From positions 62,001-126,000 of the forward strand of contig CAKRQL010000020.1 of the NCBI GenBank assembly GCA_934393265.1: 64,000 nt of DNA, read 5' to 3'. The DNA is from an uncultured Eubacteriales bacterium. Its GTDB lineage: Bacteria > Bacillota > Clostridia > Oscillospirales > CAG-272. A program made the translations under genes and the position numbers. Shown piece after piece: positions 1 through 8,975 of this stretch. Below the pieces are notes generated by a model, which was given only the letters and a program-made list of their open reading frames with translations, was not told where the DNA came from and ran no database searches. Numbering within the stretch: position 1 is the first letter of the stretch; each line of letters opens with the position of its first letter.

Positions 1-1170
1 TCCACCGTAAAGCATTACACCTTTACGAGCGTCACGGCTCCGGTGCTCCTCTCCAGATATGTGAGCACGAGCCAGTACTCGAGCGGTACTATCCTCGGCG
101 CAATATTCGGCGACTCCTCGGGCGGAAACGCTCTTGAGTCCACAATCTACTATGCAAACTTCTTTGACTACGCGGCAAAGCGCATCTACAAGGACCTCTT
201 CAATCCGGATTACTTCGACTCAAAGGACTTCGGTCTCACAATGACGATACCGAAGAACGGAACGGGGTATGATACGGTTATATGGGAGGCGTTCTTCGGA
301 ACGGTTGAAAAGACCGAGAGTGCGCTCCCGGACGACACGACACACGCGGCAATGGACGCTATCGCCCGTCTTGGGGAAATCCCGCTTGACAGCATAGCCT
401 CCGCCGGCAGCCTCGCGGAGCTTGACGCCGTCTCGGCGCTCTCCCTCGCGGCTCGCCGCGCCTACAACAAGGTGTCGCTCTCGGAGCAGATAGCACTCTG
501 CGAGGAGCAGTATAAGCTTCTCCTTAACTACGAGCTCGCAATAAGAAATGCGAAGGAGCGCCTCGGCGCGCCTGTCACGATAGACAAGCTCGAAATATCG
601 AAAACTCCCGACAGAATACGCTACAAGGCGGGCGAGAGCTTTGACCCGACCGGAATGGTTGTAAAGGTAATTTACTCCGACTCGTCGGAGCTGACGCTCG
701 GCAACGGAGACTATACGACAGACAAGACCGTGCTCTCCGCGAATGACGACTATGTGACCGTGAGCTACACCGACCGCGGCAAGACCTATTCCGCAAGGGT
801 GCTGCTGAACGTCGAGAGCACGGGAGACAGCCGCGAGACCCTCGCAGCTCCCGCCGTCAGGATAACCGACGACGGATATGCAGAGTGGGACGCCGTCCCC
901 GGCGCGACCGGCTATATCTACCGTATAGACGACGGAGATGAGACGACTACCACAGAGCGGCGCGTCCGTCTCGCTGCCGGACAGTCGATAACCGTAAAGG
1001 CTGTCGGCGACGGTTACGCGGACAGCGGGTTCTCGTCGTCCGTGACCTATGAGCAGAGCGGCGGGCTCCCCGTGGCGGTTATCGTGATAATATCCGTCGC
1101 CGCGGCACTTCTCGTATCCGGCGGTGCTGTCCTCGCGGTAATACTCATCAAAAAGAAGAAAGGAAGATGA
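1..1170 (+). CDS. Cell-surface protein with Ig-like domain and C-terminal membrane anchor, 5' end missing
   Basis: The frame is open from the first base of the window, so the start lies upstream; the first internal start codon (GTG at 43) is probably not the real one. The visible part (about 389 residues) has an unassigned N-terminal region, then a bacterial Ig-like domain of the Big_3 type (from the DKLEISKTPDRIRY stretch to about LLNVES), then a short fibronectin-like beta segment, and ends in one hydrophobic helix followed by KKKKGR. That is the topology of a protein anchored in the membrane by its C terminus with the bulk outside. Its stop overlaps the start of the next gene (ATGA), so the two are translationally coupled and precede the opp genes in the same direction. 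Function is not recognisable; binding or assembly at the cell surface is an inference. Confidence 0.75.
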   Translation, partial: STVKHYTFTSVTAPVLLSRYVSTSQYSSGTILGAIFGDSSGGNALESTIYYANFFDYAAKRIYKDLFNPDYFDSKDFGLTMTIPKNGTGYDTVIWEAFFGTVEKTESALPDDTTHAAMDAIARLGEIPLDSIASAGSLAELDAVSALSLAARRAYNKVSLSEQIALCEEQYKLLLNYELAIRNAKERLGAPVTIDKLEISKTPDRIRYKAGESFDPTGMVVKVIYSDSSELTLGNGDYTTDKTVLSANDDYVTVSYTDRGKTYSARVLLNVESTGDSRETLAAPAVRITDDGYAEWDAVPGATGYIYRIDDGDETTTTERRVRLAAGQSITVKAVGDGYADSGFSSSVTYEQSGGLPVAVIVIISVAAALLVSGGAVLAVILIKKKKGR

Positions 1171-2285
1171 CCGCTTTGAAAAGAAAAGGTATTTTATATC
1201 TGCTCTCCGGCGCTCTTCTGGCTGTAATCCTGCTGCTCTCCTCCTGCGGAGGGGGGCAGACGGAGAAGTCCTACGACTATCTTGTAACCTTCAATTACAA
1301 TATCGGAAGCCTCGACGCAACCTGCCCGGACCAATACCTCGGGGTAAAGTCCGGCGGGCTCGTCGGCATACAGCCGGGCTTCAGCGACGATTTCAGGCTC
1401 TCCCCGGTGTCCGGCTACTATATTGAGGGCTGGTATACGGCAAAGCTTGATTCGGACGGCAATCCCCGCGTCGACAGCGGGACGGGCAGGGTCATCCTCG
1501 ATCGGAAATGGTCGTTTGAAAGCGATAAGGTGAGCGCGGACATGACCCTATACGCAAACCTCCTCCGTCAGTCAAATCTTCTCTATGTGGATATAGAGAC
1601 GGGAGAGACCGTCATGACCTCGATAGGCACCCCGGGCGGCACGCTCAATAAGCCGATGTCGCTCTTCGCCCCGAAAAAGGAGGGCTACACTCTTCTCGGC
1701 TACTATAAGGACGCGGAGAAAACCGAGGCGTTTGCGTGGCCGTTCACATACACCGACGGCGACAGCCGCGTATACGTCGACTTCATAGAGGGCGACTGGA
1801 CAATAGTCTCGACGGCGGACGAGATGAAAAACGCTATAGCCTCCGGCGAAAACATCTATCTTGCATCGGATATAGACTTCACGGGAAAGACGTGGGTATC
1901 GACAAAATACAACGCAAAAATAGAGGGTAACGGACACACCGTCTCGGGGATAACCCTGAATACGGAGGGAAACCGGAACAAGAAGTCCGGCTTCAGTCTC
2001 TTCACCACCCTCGGAGAAAATGCGGAATTCCGCAATGTGACATTTGACGGGGTGAGCGTGACCTTCCGCGCGACGCTTATGGGAGAATACAAGGTGGCTC
2101 TCCTCGCGGAGGAGATAAAGACCGGTGCGAAATTTGACCACTTCACCTTAAACGGCACACTTACCTATGATATTGCGGCGGCGCCGACAAGCACGGTTGC
2201 AAAGGTCGCTGTCACAGATGGAACGAGGGCGGAGGACATTACGGACTCTGTATTCAATGTCACCCTCCGGGATATAAACGGTTAA
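1167..2285 (+). CDS. Secreted lipoprotein with InlB-like repeat regions
   Basis: 372 residues. The N terminus is a lipoprotein signal: basic start, hydrophobic core and lipobox ending LLSSC with the lipidated cysteine at residue 27. Two segments resemble the InlB B-repeat (Listeria-Bacteroides repeat) fold: one around residues 35-90 with GYYIEGWYTAK, and a second around 150-200 with GYTLLGYYKD. The C-terminal third (TADEMKNAIASGENIYLASDIDF and following) has the look of a beta-helix/GLUG-type surface segment. The gene overlaps the preceding surface-protein gene by 4 bases and lies 26 bases before oppA, so it is probably part of the same transcript. A role in surface attachment or in presenting substrate near the Opp importer is inference only. 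Confidence 0.72.
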   Translation: MTALKRKGILYLLSGALLAVILLLSSCGGGQTEKSYDYLVTFNYNIGSLDATCPDQYLGVKSGGLVGIQPGFSDDFRLSPVSGYYIEGWYTAKLDSDGNPRVDSGTGRVILDRKWSFESDKVSADMTLYANLLRQSNLLYVDIETGETVMTSIGTPGGTLNKPMSLFAPKKEGYTLLGYYKDAEKTEAFAWPFTYTDGDSRVYVDFIEGDWTIVSTADEMKNAIASGENIYLASDIDFTGKTWVSTKYNAKIEGNGHTVSGITLNTEGNRNKKSGFSLFTTLGENAEFRNVTFDGVSVTFRATLMGEYKVALLAEEIKTGAKFDHFTLNGTLTYDIAAAPTSTVAKVAVTDGTRAEDITDSVFNVTLRDING

Positions 2286-2311
2286 TAAATTTCAAGGAGA
2301 TATACGAAAAA

Positions 2312-4885
2312 ATGAAGACAAAAAGACGCATTGTGTCTCTGCTTCTCGTTATCGCGATGCTTACCCTGACCATTATAAGCGCGGTGAGCTGCGCCCCGGA
2401 TAACAACGGGGACGGTACGAAGAAGTACGACACCGAGACGCGCCCGTTCTCGATGAGCATACAGACTCCGGACGGCGTGTTCAACCCCTTCTTCTCGACA
2501 TCGGCGTATGACTCGGCTATAATCAGCCACACGCAGGTCGGAATGTTAAGCACAGACATGAAAGGTAACATCGTCTGCGGCGAAAACGAGCCGACCGTCG
2601 CACTTGCGTACACCGTGCGCGAGACAACCGAGAACGGCAAGAAGTATACCACATACGAGTTCCTTATCAAGAACGGCATAAAGTTCTCGGACGGCGAGCC
2701 GCTCACGATAAAGGACGTTCTCTTCAACCTCTACGTTTACCTCGACCCGGCGTACACCGGCTCGGCAACCATCTATTCGACGGATATAGTCGGACTTCAG
2801 AACTACCGCCAGCAGAAGCTCGGCGATATTTCGGACGGCTCCTCCTCGGCTTTCGACGACTCTTTCGTGTCCAAGGCGAATATACGCATCCAGAACCTTA
2901 TCGACTTTGTCAAGGTCTACGGTCTCGGCGTAAAGGAGAGCGACAAGCCGTCTCTCCCCGCGGGGTATGACGAGGCAAAGGCGAGAGAGGACTTTCTCAC
3001 CATTGCCGAGACCTTCAGAAAAGAGCTCGAGGCAGACTACAACGCAATTGACAAGGAGTCCTACAAGGACTGGAACTTCACCGAGGAGTGGCAGATATTC
3101 CTCTACAACGACGGCGGATACAGCGAGCTCCTTCTCCGTGACGAGGCGGGCAAGCTCGTAAAGGACGAGGACGGAAACTATAAGCTCGACGAGGCTGCCG
3201 CGGCGGAGATCTACGCAGATATACAGGATTATATCAGCTCTCACAAGGACCTCTCCGAGGCTGACGCTATAAAGCAGTACTGCATAGATACCGTTTACTC
3301 CTCCTACTTCAGAGATACGACGGTAGAAAAGACCTATGCCGAAAGCTTTGAGAAGGTTCTCCGCTCATGGGGCACCGCGAATACCATTCTCGACCTCTTC
3401 ACCGCAGAGGCAAAGAGCGATTACTTTGCAACGAACAAGAGACTTGTTCCGAACATCTCCGGTATCACCACGAGAAGCGACGTCAGATCCTTTGACGGCG
3501 TAGATTATGCGGAGGGACACGACGTTCTTTCCATAAAGATAAACGACGTCGACCCGAAGGCTATATACAACTTCTCCTTCACCGTCTCCCCGATGCACTA
3601 CTACTCCACGCATAATTACAACGGCAAGGATTATATAGCGGCATTCGACGGCAAGACCGAGTTCGGTCTCGATTTCGGTAACATAACCTTCATGAACGAG
3701 GTTATAAACGCCCCCGACAAGGTCGGTCTCCCCGTCGGCGCGGGACCCTACAAGGCGTCAAACGCGCAGGGCAAGGGAGAGGCTACGAGCGACACGTTCT
3801 TCAATAATAACTTCGTCTACTACGAGAGAAATACCAACTTCGAGACTCTCGGAAAAGGTATCTCAAACGCTAAGATAAAGTATATGAGATACAAGGTCGT
3901 CGCCTCCGACCAGATAATAAACGCGCTTATAAACGGCGATATAGATTACGGCGACCCGAGTGCGACGCAGGATAATATAAACGATGCGAACAAAGCGGGT
4001 CTCGGTCATGTCGAGATAAAGACCTCCGGCTACGGTTACGTCGGCATTAACCCCCGCTTCATACCGAGCAAGTCGGTGCGGCAGGCTATAATGATGGCGA
4101 TGAACACCGCGATAATCAAGGAGAACTACTATAAGGGCAACCTCTGCGAGCTCATTTACCGCCCGATATCGACGACCTCATGGGCATATCCCAAGGATGC
4201 GACGGAGCCCTACTACAAGTTTGACAAGACCGGAACGGAGATAAAACAGGTTCTTGAGGCAGACGGGTATGAGCTTGTTGACGGAGTATACCAGAAGAAT
4301 ATAGACGACTTTGGTCTCGACCGCCTCGCCGGGCAGAACTACCGCCTGACGATAGCCGGCGGCTCGACCGACCATCCGGCATACGCAATGTTCCTTCGCG
4401 CAGCCGAGATACTCAACAGCGCGGGCATGGAGGTAAAGGTTGTAACCTCGCAGACCGCACTTTCCGACCTCTCGTCCGGAAAGCTCTCGATATGGGCTGC
4501 CGCATGGTCGTCGACGATAGACCCGGATATGTACCAGATCTATCACATGGACTCTCAGGCGAGCTCGACGAGCAACTGGGGCTATAAGCAGATAAAGGCG
4601 GGGAAAAATACCGAGGCTTACTCCGACGAGTATGCGCTTGTCGTAAAGCTTTCCGAGCTTATCGACGCGGGACGCTCCACGACGGATCAGGATACACGTA
4701 AGGAAATATATAAACAGGCACTCAACCTCGTAATGGATCTTGCGGTCGAGATGCCGACCTACCAGAGAAAGGATATGTCGGCATATAACAAGGATGTGCT
4801 CGACGAGTCGACAATGACGCCGGAGTCGGAGCGCTCTCCCTATAACGGACTTCTGTCCCGCATCTGGGATCTCTCCTACAACTGA
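2312..4885 (+). CDS. oppA: Oligopeptide ABC transporter substrate-binding lipoprotein
   Basis: 857 residues, family 5 extracellular solute-binding protein (SBP_bac_5). A lipobox (ISAVSC, Cys27) anchors it to the outer face of the membrane, where it captures peptides for the OppBC channel. Family features include the N-terminal segment FSMSIQTPDGVFNPFF, the YEFLIKNGIKFSDGEPLTIKDV motif region near residue 110, and a C-terminal peptide-binding lobe. Members are usually 530-650 residues; the extra length sits mainly at about residues 145-370, a charged insertion rich in D, E and K. RBS AAGGAG lies 13 bases before the ATG. It is followed by oppB, oppC, oppD and oppF in order. Peptide specificity cannot be read from sequence; a dipeptide or nickel role cannot be excluded. 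Confidence 0.9.
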   Translation: MKTKRRIVSLLLVIAMLTLTIISAVSCAPDNNGDGTKKYDTETRPFSMSIQTPDGVFNPFFSTSAYDSAIISHTQVGMLSTDMKGNIVCGENEPTVALAYTVRETTENGKKYTTYEFLIKNGIKFSDGEPLTIKDVLFNLYVYLDPAYTGSATIYSTDIVGLQNYRQQKLGDISDGSSSAFDDSFVSKANIRIQNLIDFVKVYGLGVKESDKPSLPAGYDEAKAREDFLTIAETFRKELEADYNAIDKESYKDWNFTEEWQIFLYNDGGYSELLLRDEAGKLVKDEDGNYKLDEAAAAEIYADIQDYISSHKDLSEADAIKQYCIDTVYSSYFRDTTVEKTYAESFEKVLRSWGTANTILDLFTAEAKSDYFATNKRLVPNISGITTRSDVRSFDGVDYAEGHDVLSIKINDVDPKAIYNFSFTVSPMHYYSTHNYNGKDYIAAFDGKTEFGLDFGNITFMNEVINAPDKVGLPVGAGPYKASNAQGKGEATSDTFFNNNFVYYERNTNFETLGKGISNAKIKYMRYKVVASDQIINALINGDIDYGDPSATQDNINDANKAGLGHVEIKTSGYGYVGINPRFIPSKSVRQAIMMAMNTAIIKENYYKGNLCELIYRPISTTSWAYPKDATEPYYKFDKTGTEIKQVLEADGYELVDGVYQKNIDDFGLDRLAGQNYRLTIAGGSTDHPAYAMFLRAAEILNSAGMEVKVVTSQTALSDLSSGKLSIWAAAWSSTIDPDMYQIYHMDSQASSTSNWGYKQIKAGKNTEAYSDEYALVVKLSELIDAGRSTTDQDTRKEIYKQALNLVMDLAVEMPTYQRKDMSAYNKDVLDESTMTPESERSPYNGLLSRIWDLSYN

Positions 4886-4920
4886 TAAGGACAGCGAAAA
4901 AACACCGCCCACGGCGGAAA

Positions 4921-4947
4921 GGGGCGAGCGCGATCTGCGTTCGCCCC
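4921..4947 (+). promoter_or_regulatory. Intercistronic hairpin between oppA and oppB
   Basis: Arms 4921-4931 (GGGGCGAGCGC) and 4937-4947 (GCGTTCGCCCC) pair over 11 positions with one G-U pair and a 5-base loop. There is no T-tract after it, so it is not a standard terminator. Such hairpins after binding-protein genes typically protect the upstream mRNA and lower expression of the downstream permease genes. Confidence 0.6.
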
Positions 4948-4972
4948 GGAACAGGAGACACATAAGACATAT

Positions 4973-6523
4973 ATGGATATGTTCAAGTATATAGTCAAGC
5001 GGCTGCTGCTGTCGATGCTTATTCTCTTCGGCGTCTCGATAATCATCTACGCCCTCGCGCGTATGATGCCTACCGACTACGTTGACCAGCAGTATTCGTC
5101 CGCCGTCTCGCAGGGGACGATGCGTCAGGAGGATGTCGACCGTATAAAGGAGCTTTACGGTCTTTCAATGCCGGACGCATATCTCTCGCTGAAAATAGGA
5201 GAGGGAAGCGAATACAACGGTAAAACGTTTACGAAGAATGCGAAGAGCGAGAAGCGCGATGTCGACCTTGAGCTCTATCTGAAGGAGGACAGGCGCGTTT
5301 CCGAGCTTCTTTCGGGAACCGACCTCACGGATGAGAAGAGGGCGGAATATGAGCGGCAGAAGGCGGAGAACGACGCAAATCTCGTCGCCTTTTACCTCGA
5401 GTGGTACATCGGAAAATACGACACGGGTGACACCCGTATCGAGCTCTCGAAGCAGTACAACGCCGTAAGCGACAGCTACGATTACATCTATAAAATAGGA
5501 ACCGTCATACCGAAGGGCACGACGGTCAATCCCGGAGAGGAAAAAGAGGGGGAGGACTCCTCCTACATAACGATAAACGAGCAGTTTGTCGAAAGGGAGA
5601 GCGGCACATGGTCGCTCGGCGAGACGGACGAGAACGGAATACGGCAGGTTGTAATGACCGCCTCGGACGGAACAGCCGTCGCGTCCGGCACGGTCTACCG
5701 CGCCGCAAATTCGTGGGACGGCTTTGTAGCCATACTGAAAGGATATTTCGGCTGGCTCTTCAATATGCTCCACGGCGACTTCGGCATGTCGTTCAAGTAC
5801 AAGAAGCCGGTGCGCGACGTCATATTCCAGAACATGGGTATATCCTTTGCGATAGCCTTTGTCGCGACGCTGCTTCAGTTCGCGATAGCAATTCCTCTCG
5901 GAATAAAGGCGGCGACCCACCAGTACGGCGTGATTGACTACGGCGTCACAGTCACGTCTATGATAGGCATAAGCCTTCCGACTTTCTTCATGGCTGCGCT
6001 CGTCATACGCCTGTTTGCGGTACAGCTCGGCTGGTTTGAGGTAGGAGGCATTGCCTCGTCCTCCCTGCCAATGAACGCAACGTGGATACAGCGCCTCGGC
6101 GACACGCTCTGGCACATGGTTCTCCCGATGTTCGTTCTCGTCGTCCTCTCGATAGGCTCACTCATGCGCTATACGCGCACGAACACCCTTGAGGCTCTGA
6201 ACGCGGACTATGTCCGCACCGCGAGGGCAAAGGGACTGCCGGAGAGGGTCGTAATAAACAAGCATGCCTTCAAGAACACGATGATCCCGCTCGTCACGCT
6301 CATGGCGGGAATACTGCCGAGCCTTTTCGGCGGTGCAATGATAACCGAGACGGTGTTCTCGATACCCGGAATAGGAAAGCTCGCCTACGATGCTCTTATC
6401 GTTGCGGACGTCCCGTTCATAATGGGCTACAATGTATTTATAGCGGTGCTTACGGTCATAGGAACTCTCCTTTCAGACCTTATGTACGCGATAGTTGACC
6501 CGCGCGTCAAGCTCGGAAGATAA
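4973..6523 (+). CDS. oppB: Oligopeptide ABC transporter permease OppB, with large external insertion
   Basis: 516 residues, against roughly 310 for a usual OppB/DppB. The first transmembrane helix (residues 5-30) is followed by an extra hydrophilic block of about 200 residues (around 45-245), predicted outside, before the canonical GYFGWLFNMLHGDFGMSF segment. The rest is typical: five further helices and the EAA loop (EALNADYVRTARAKGLPERVV) that contacts the ATPases. The ATG at 4973 is used; a second ATG at 4979 is also possible, and AGGAG at 4953-4957 is 15 bases from the first. Forms the heteromeric channel with OppC. The insertion is likely to contact the enlarged OppA; that is inference. 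Confidence 0.88.
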   Translation: MDMFKYIVKRLLLSMLILFGVSIIIYALARMMPTDYVDQQYSSAVSQGTMRQEDVDRIKELYGLSMPDAYLSLKIGEGSEYNGKTFTKNAKSEKRDVDLELYLKEDRRVSELLSGTDLTDEKRAEYERQKAENDANLVAFYLEWYIGKYDTGDTRIELSKQYNAVSDSYDYIYKIGTVIPKGTTVNPGEEKEGEDSSYITINEQFVERESGTWSLGETDENGIRQVVMTASDGTAVASGTVYRAANSWDGFVAILKGYFGWLFNMLHGDFGMSFKYKKPVRDVIFQNMGISFAIAFVATLLQFAIAIPLGIKAATHQYGVIDYGVTVTSMIGISLPTFFMAALVIRLFAVQLGWFEVGGIASSSLPMNATWIQRLGDTLWHMVLPMFVLVVLSIGSLMRYTRTNTLEALNADYVRTARAKGLPERVVINKHAFKNTMIPLVTLMAGILPSLFGGAMITETVFSIPGIGKLAYDALIVADVPFIMGYNVFIAVLTVIGTLLSDLMYAIVDPRVKLGR

Positions 6524-6533
6524 GGAGGACTGC

Positions 6534-7652
6534 ATGAAGAATAAAACAGAAGATATTGTGCGCGACCTCCCGACAGAGGAGAATTTCGACGCAGAGGAAA
6601 CAAAGATACTCGGCGAGGAGCGCGAGAGCCTCGAGGATATATTCGAGGAGGAGGCGCGAGAGGAGGAGGAGACCGCGGGGCGGACTGTGAGCCCCACCGG
6701 AATGGTAATGAAGCGGTTCTTCCGCTCAAAGCTCTCGATGACCGGTCTTGTCATTCTCCTCGTGCTCTTTGCATTTTCCTTTCTCGGTCCGCTCTTCCGC
6801 TTTCTGCCCTTCGTATGGGGGGAGAAAGAGGCGGATGAGAGCACGTCGGTGACCGAGGAGTATTCGAGTGAGGTGAAGAGCCCGACCTACGGCAGCGACC
6901 CTGTGTATATCGTCACCTTCGCCCATCCCACAAACTACTTAAAGCCCTCCGGGATACATCTTCTCGGCACGGACGACAAGGGCTTTGACGTCTTTTCCCG
7001 CCTTATGTACGGCGGGCGCGTGTCGCTCACCGTCGGATTTGTCGTCGTTATCCTTGAGACCTTCTTCGGAATTATCCTCGGCGGTCTCGCCGGGTATTTC
7101 GGCAAGTGGGTTGACCAGATAATCATGCGTATCGTCGATATATTCAACTGCGTTCCGACGATGCCGATGATGATGATAGTCGGCGTCGCGCTCGAGGCAA
7201 AGAATATCTCGGGTCCGGCGAAGCTGTATATCATGATGGCGATGCTGACCTTCTTCGGCTGGGCGGGCACGGCGCGCCTTGTCAGAGGACAGATACTCTC
7301 CCTCCGTGAGCAGGATTTCATGCTCAGCGCGGAGGCGAGCGGGCTTACAACGACAAGCAAGATATTCCGCCACCTCGTGCCGAATGTCCTCCCGCAGCTG
7401 ATAGTCTCCATGACCCTCGGGCTCGGCGGTATAATACTTACCGAGGCGACACTCGGATACCTCGGAATAGGTCTCCCCGCGGAGTACGCGACGTGGGGAA
7501 ATATGATAAACGCGGCGGCAAACAACACGGCGCTCCGCCTTTATCCGAACCTCTGGATATCTCCCGGTATCTGTATAGTGCTTGCCGTCCTCGCCTTTAA
7601 CTTCGTCGGCGACGGACTGCGCGACGCGGTAGACCCGAAAGCGAGGAGGTAA
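6534..7652 (+). CDS. oppC: Oligopeptide ABC transporter permease OppC
   Basis: 372 residues from the ATG at 6534, chosen because AAGGAGG (6522-6528) sits just before it; an upstream in-frame start at 6495 would lie inside oppB. A long acidic cytoplasmic tail (residues 1-50) precedes the first transmembrane helix, and an unusual 60-residue external loop follows it before the conserved LLGTDDKGFDVFSRLMYGGR motif of OppC proteins. The EAA-type loop reads LSAEASGLTTTSKIFRHLVP. It pairs with OppB to form the peptide channel. It lies 10 bases after oppB and 2 bases before oppD. Confidence 0.9.
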   Translation: MKNKTEDIVRDLPTEENFDAEETKILGEERESLEDIFEEEAREEEETAGRTVSPTGMVMKRFFRSKLSMTGLVILLVLFAFSFLGPLFRFLPFVWGEKEADESTSVTEEYSSEVKSPTYGSDPVYIVTFAHPTNYLKPSGIHLLGTDDKGFDVFSRLMYGGRVSLTVGFVVVILETFFGIILGGLAGYFGKWVDQIIMRIVDIFNCVPTMPMMMIVGVALEAKNISGPAKLYIMMAMLTFFGWAGTARLVRGQILSLREQDFMLSAEASGLTTTSKIFRHLVPNVLPQLIVSMTLGLGGIILTEATLGYLGIGLPAEYATWGNMINAAANNTALRLYPNLWISPGICIVLAVLAFNFVGDGLRDAVDPKARR

Positions 7653-7654
7653 TC

Positions 7655-8962
7655 ATGAAAAAGACCGATAAAAAGAACCTTTACATAGACGCGAAGGAAT
7701 CCCGCGATATAGCGCGCGAGAACCGCAGAATGATAAAGGAGATACAGAAAAGGCGCGCCTCCTATAAGCGTGAGGATTACCTCACCGAAATGAAGGACCC
7801 GGAGAATATAGTCGAGTTCGACGACCTGCATACCTATTTCTTTACCGACAACGGTGTGGTAAAGGCGGTAAACGGCGTCAGCTTCAGTATTCCCAAGGGC
7901 TCGACTGTCGGAGTTGTCGGCGAGTCCGGGTGCGGAAAATCCGTGACGAGCCTCTCGCTTATGCAGCTCGTTCAGGCTCCTATGGGTCAGATAGTGAGCG
8001 GCAGCATACGCTTCCGCTCCATGGCAAGAGAAAAGATAGGTACAGAGCCGGTGATGGTCCCGAAAAAGGACGAGCACGGCGAGCCGGTTCTTGACGAAGC
8101 CGGAAAGCCCGTCATGACCGAGCTCAAAAACCGCTTCGGCAAGGTGAAGATGAAGCCGGTCTACCGCGAGCATGAGGAGGTCGTCGACATTGCGAAGATG
8201 CCGATAGACGACATGGCGACGGTGCGCGGGCGCGAGATAGCGATGATCTTCCAGGAGCCGATGACGAGCCTTAACCCCGTCTTTACCGTGGGACAGCAGC
8301 TCGACGAGATGTCGCTCTTCCATGTCCCCGGCACGACAAAGGAAATGGCGCGGGAGCACAGCATAGATATGCTCCGCATGGTCGGAATTGCTATGCCGGA
8401 GCGGATATATACCTATTATCCGCATCAGCTCTCCGGAGGTATGAGACAGAGAGTTATGATAGCCATGGCGCTCTGCTGCAACCCGAGACTGATAATAGCC
8501 GATGAGCCGACGACTGCCCTTGACGTCACAATACAGGCGCAGATACTCGACCTTCTGCGCGAGGTCAAGGATAAGATAAGCGGAAGCATATTGCTTATAA
8601 CTCACGACCTCGGCGTTATTGCCGAGATGGTTGACTACGTTGTCGTCATGTATTCCGGAAGAGTGGTAGAGCGGGGAACCGTTCAGGAGATTTTCAAAAA
8701 TCCCCTCCACCCCTATACGATAGGGCTTCAGAAGAGCAAGCCCGCCGTCGGAAAGCACGTCGACAGGCTTTACAGCATACCCGGAAACGTTCCGAACCCT
8801 GTGAATATGCGTGACCATTGCTATTTCAGAAACCGTTGTGACAAGCGGTGTGAGGCGTGCCTCGGCGGCTACCCTCCGATGGTTCAGGTATCGCCGACGC
8901 ATTTCGTAGCCTGCTACTGTGCAGAGGATATTGTAAAGGAGGAGAAAGCGGGGAAGAAGTGA
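7655..8962 (+). CDS. oppD: Oligopeptide ABC transporter ATP-binding protein OppD
   Basis: 435 residues, with RBS GAGGAGG 5 bases before the ATG. A charged, helical N-terminal extension of about 50 residues precedes the ATPase domain. Walker A is GESGCGKS (89-96), the signature is LSGGMRQRV, and Walker B is LIIADEPTTALD. The Opp/Dpp C-terminal domain with its cysteine-rich motif (CYFRNRCDKRCEAC) follows; in the family this motif can hold a [4Fe-4S] cluster. Between Walker A and the Q-loop there is an extra block of about 50 residues (around 118-170, containing DEHGEPVLDEAGKPV) absent from ordinary OppD. It powers import together with OppF. Confidence 0.92.
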   Translation: MKKTDKKNLYIDAKESRDIARENRRMIKEIQKRRASYKREDYLTEMKDPENIVEFDDLHTYFFTDNGVVKAVNGVSFSIPKGSTVGVVGESGCGKSVTSLSLMQLVQAPMGQIVSGSIRFRSMAREKIGTEPVMVPKKDEHGEPVLDEAGKPVMTELKNRFGKVKMKPVYREHEEVVDIAKMPIDDMATVRGREIAMIFQEPMTSLNPVFTVGQQLDEMSLFHVPGTTKEMAREHSIDMLRMVGIAMPERIYTYYPHQLSGGMRQRVMIAMALCCNPRLIIADEPTTALDVTIQAQILDLLREVKDKISGSILLITHDLGVIAEMVDYVVVMYSGRVVERGTVQEIFKNPLHPYTIGLQKSKPAVGKHVDRLYSIPGNVPNPVNMRDHCYFRNRCDKRCEACLGGYPPMVQVSPTHFVACYCAEDIVKEEKAGKK

Positions 8963-8975
8963 CCCGCCGGAATGT

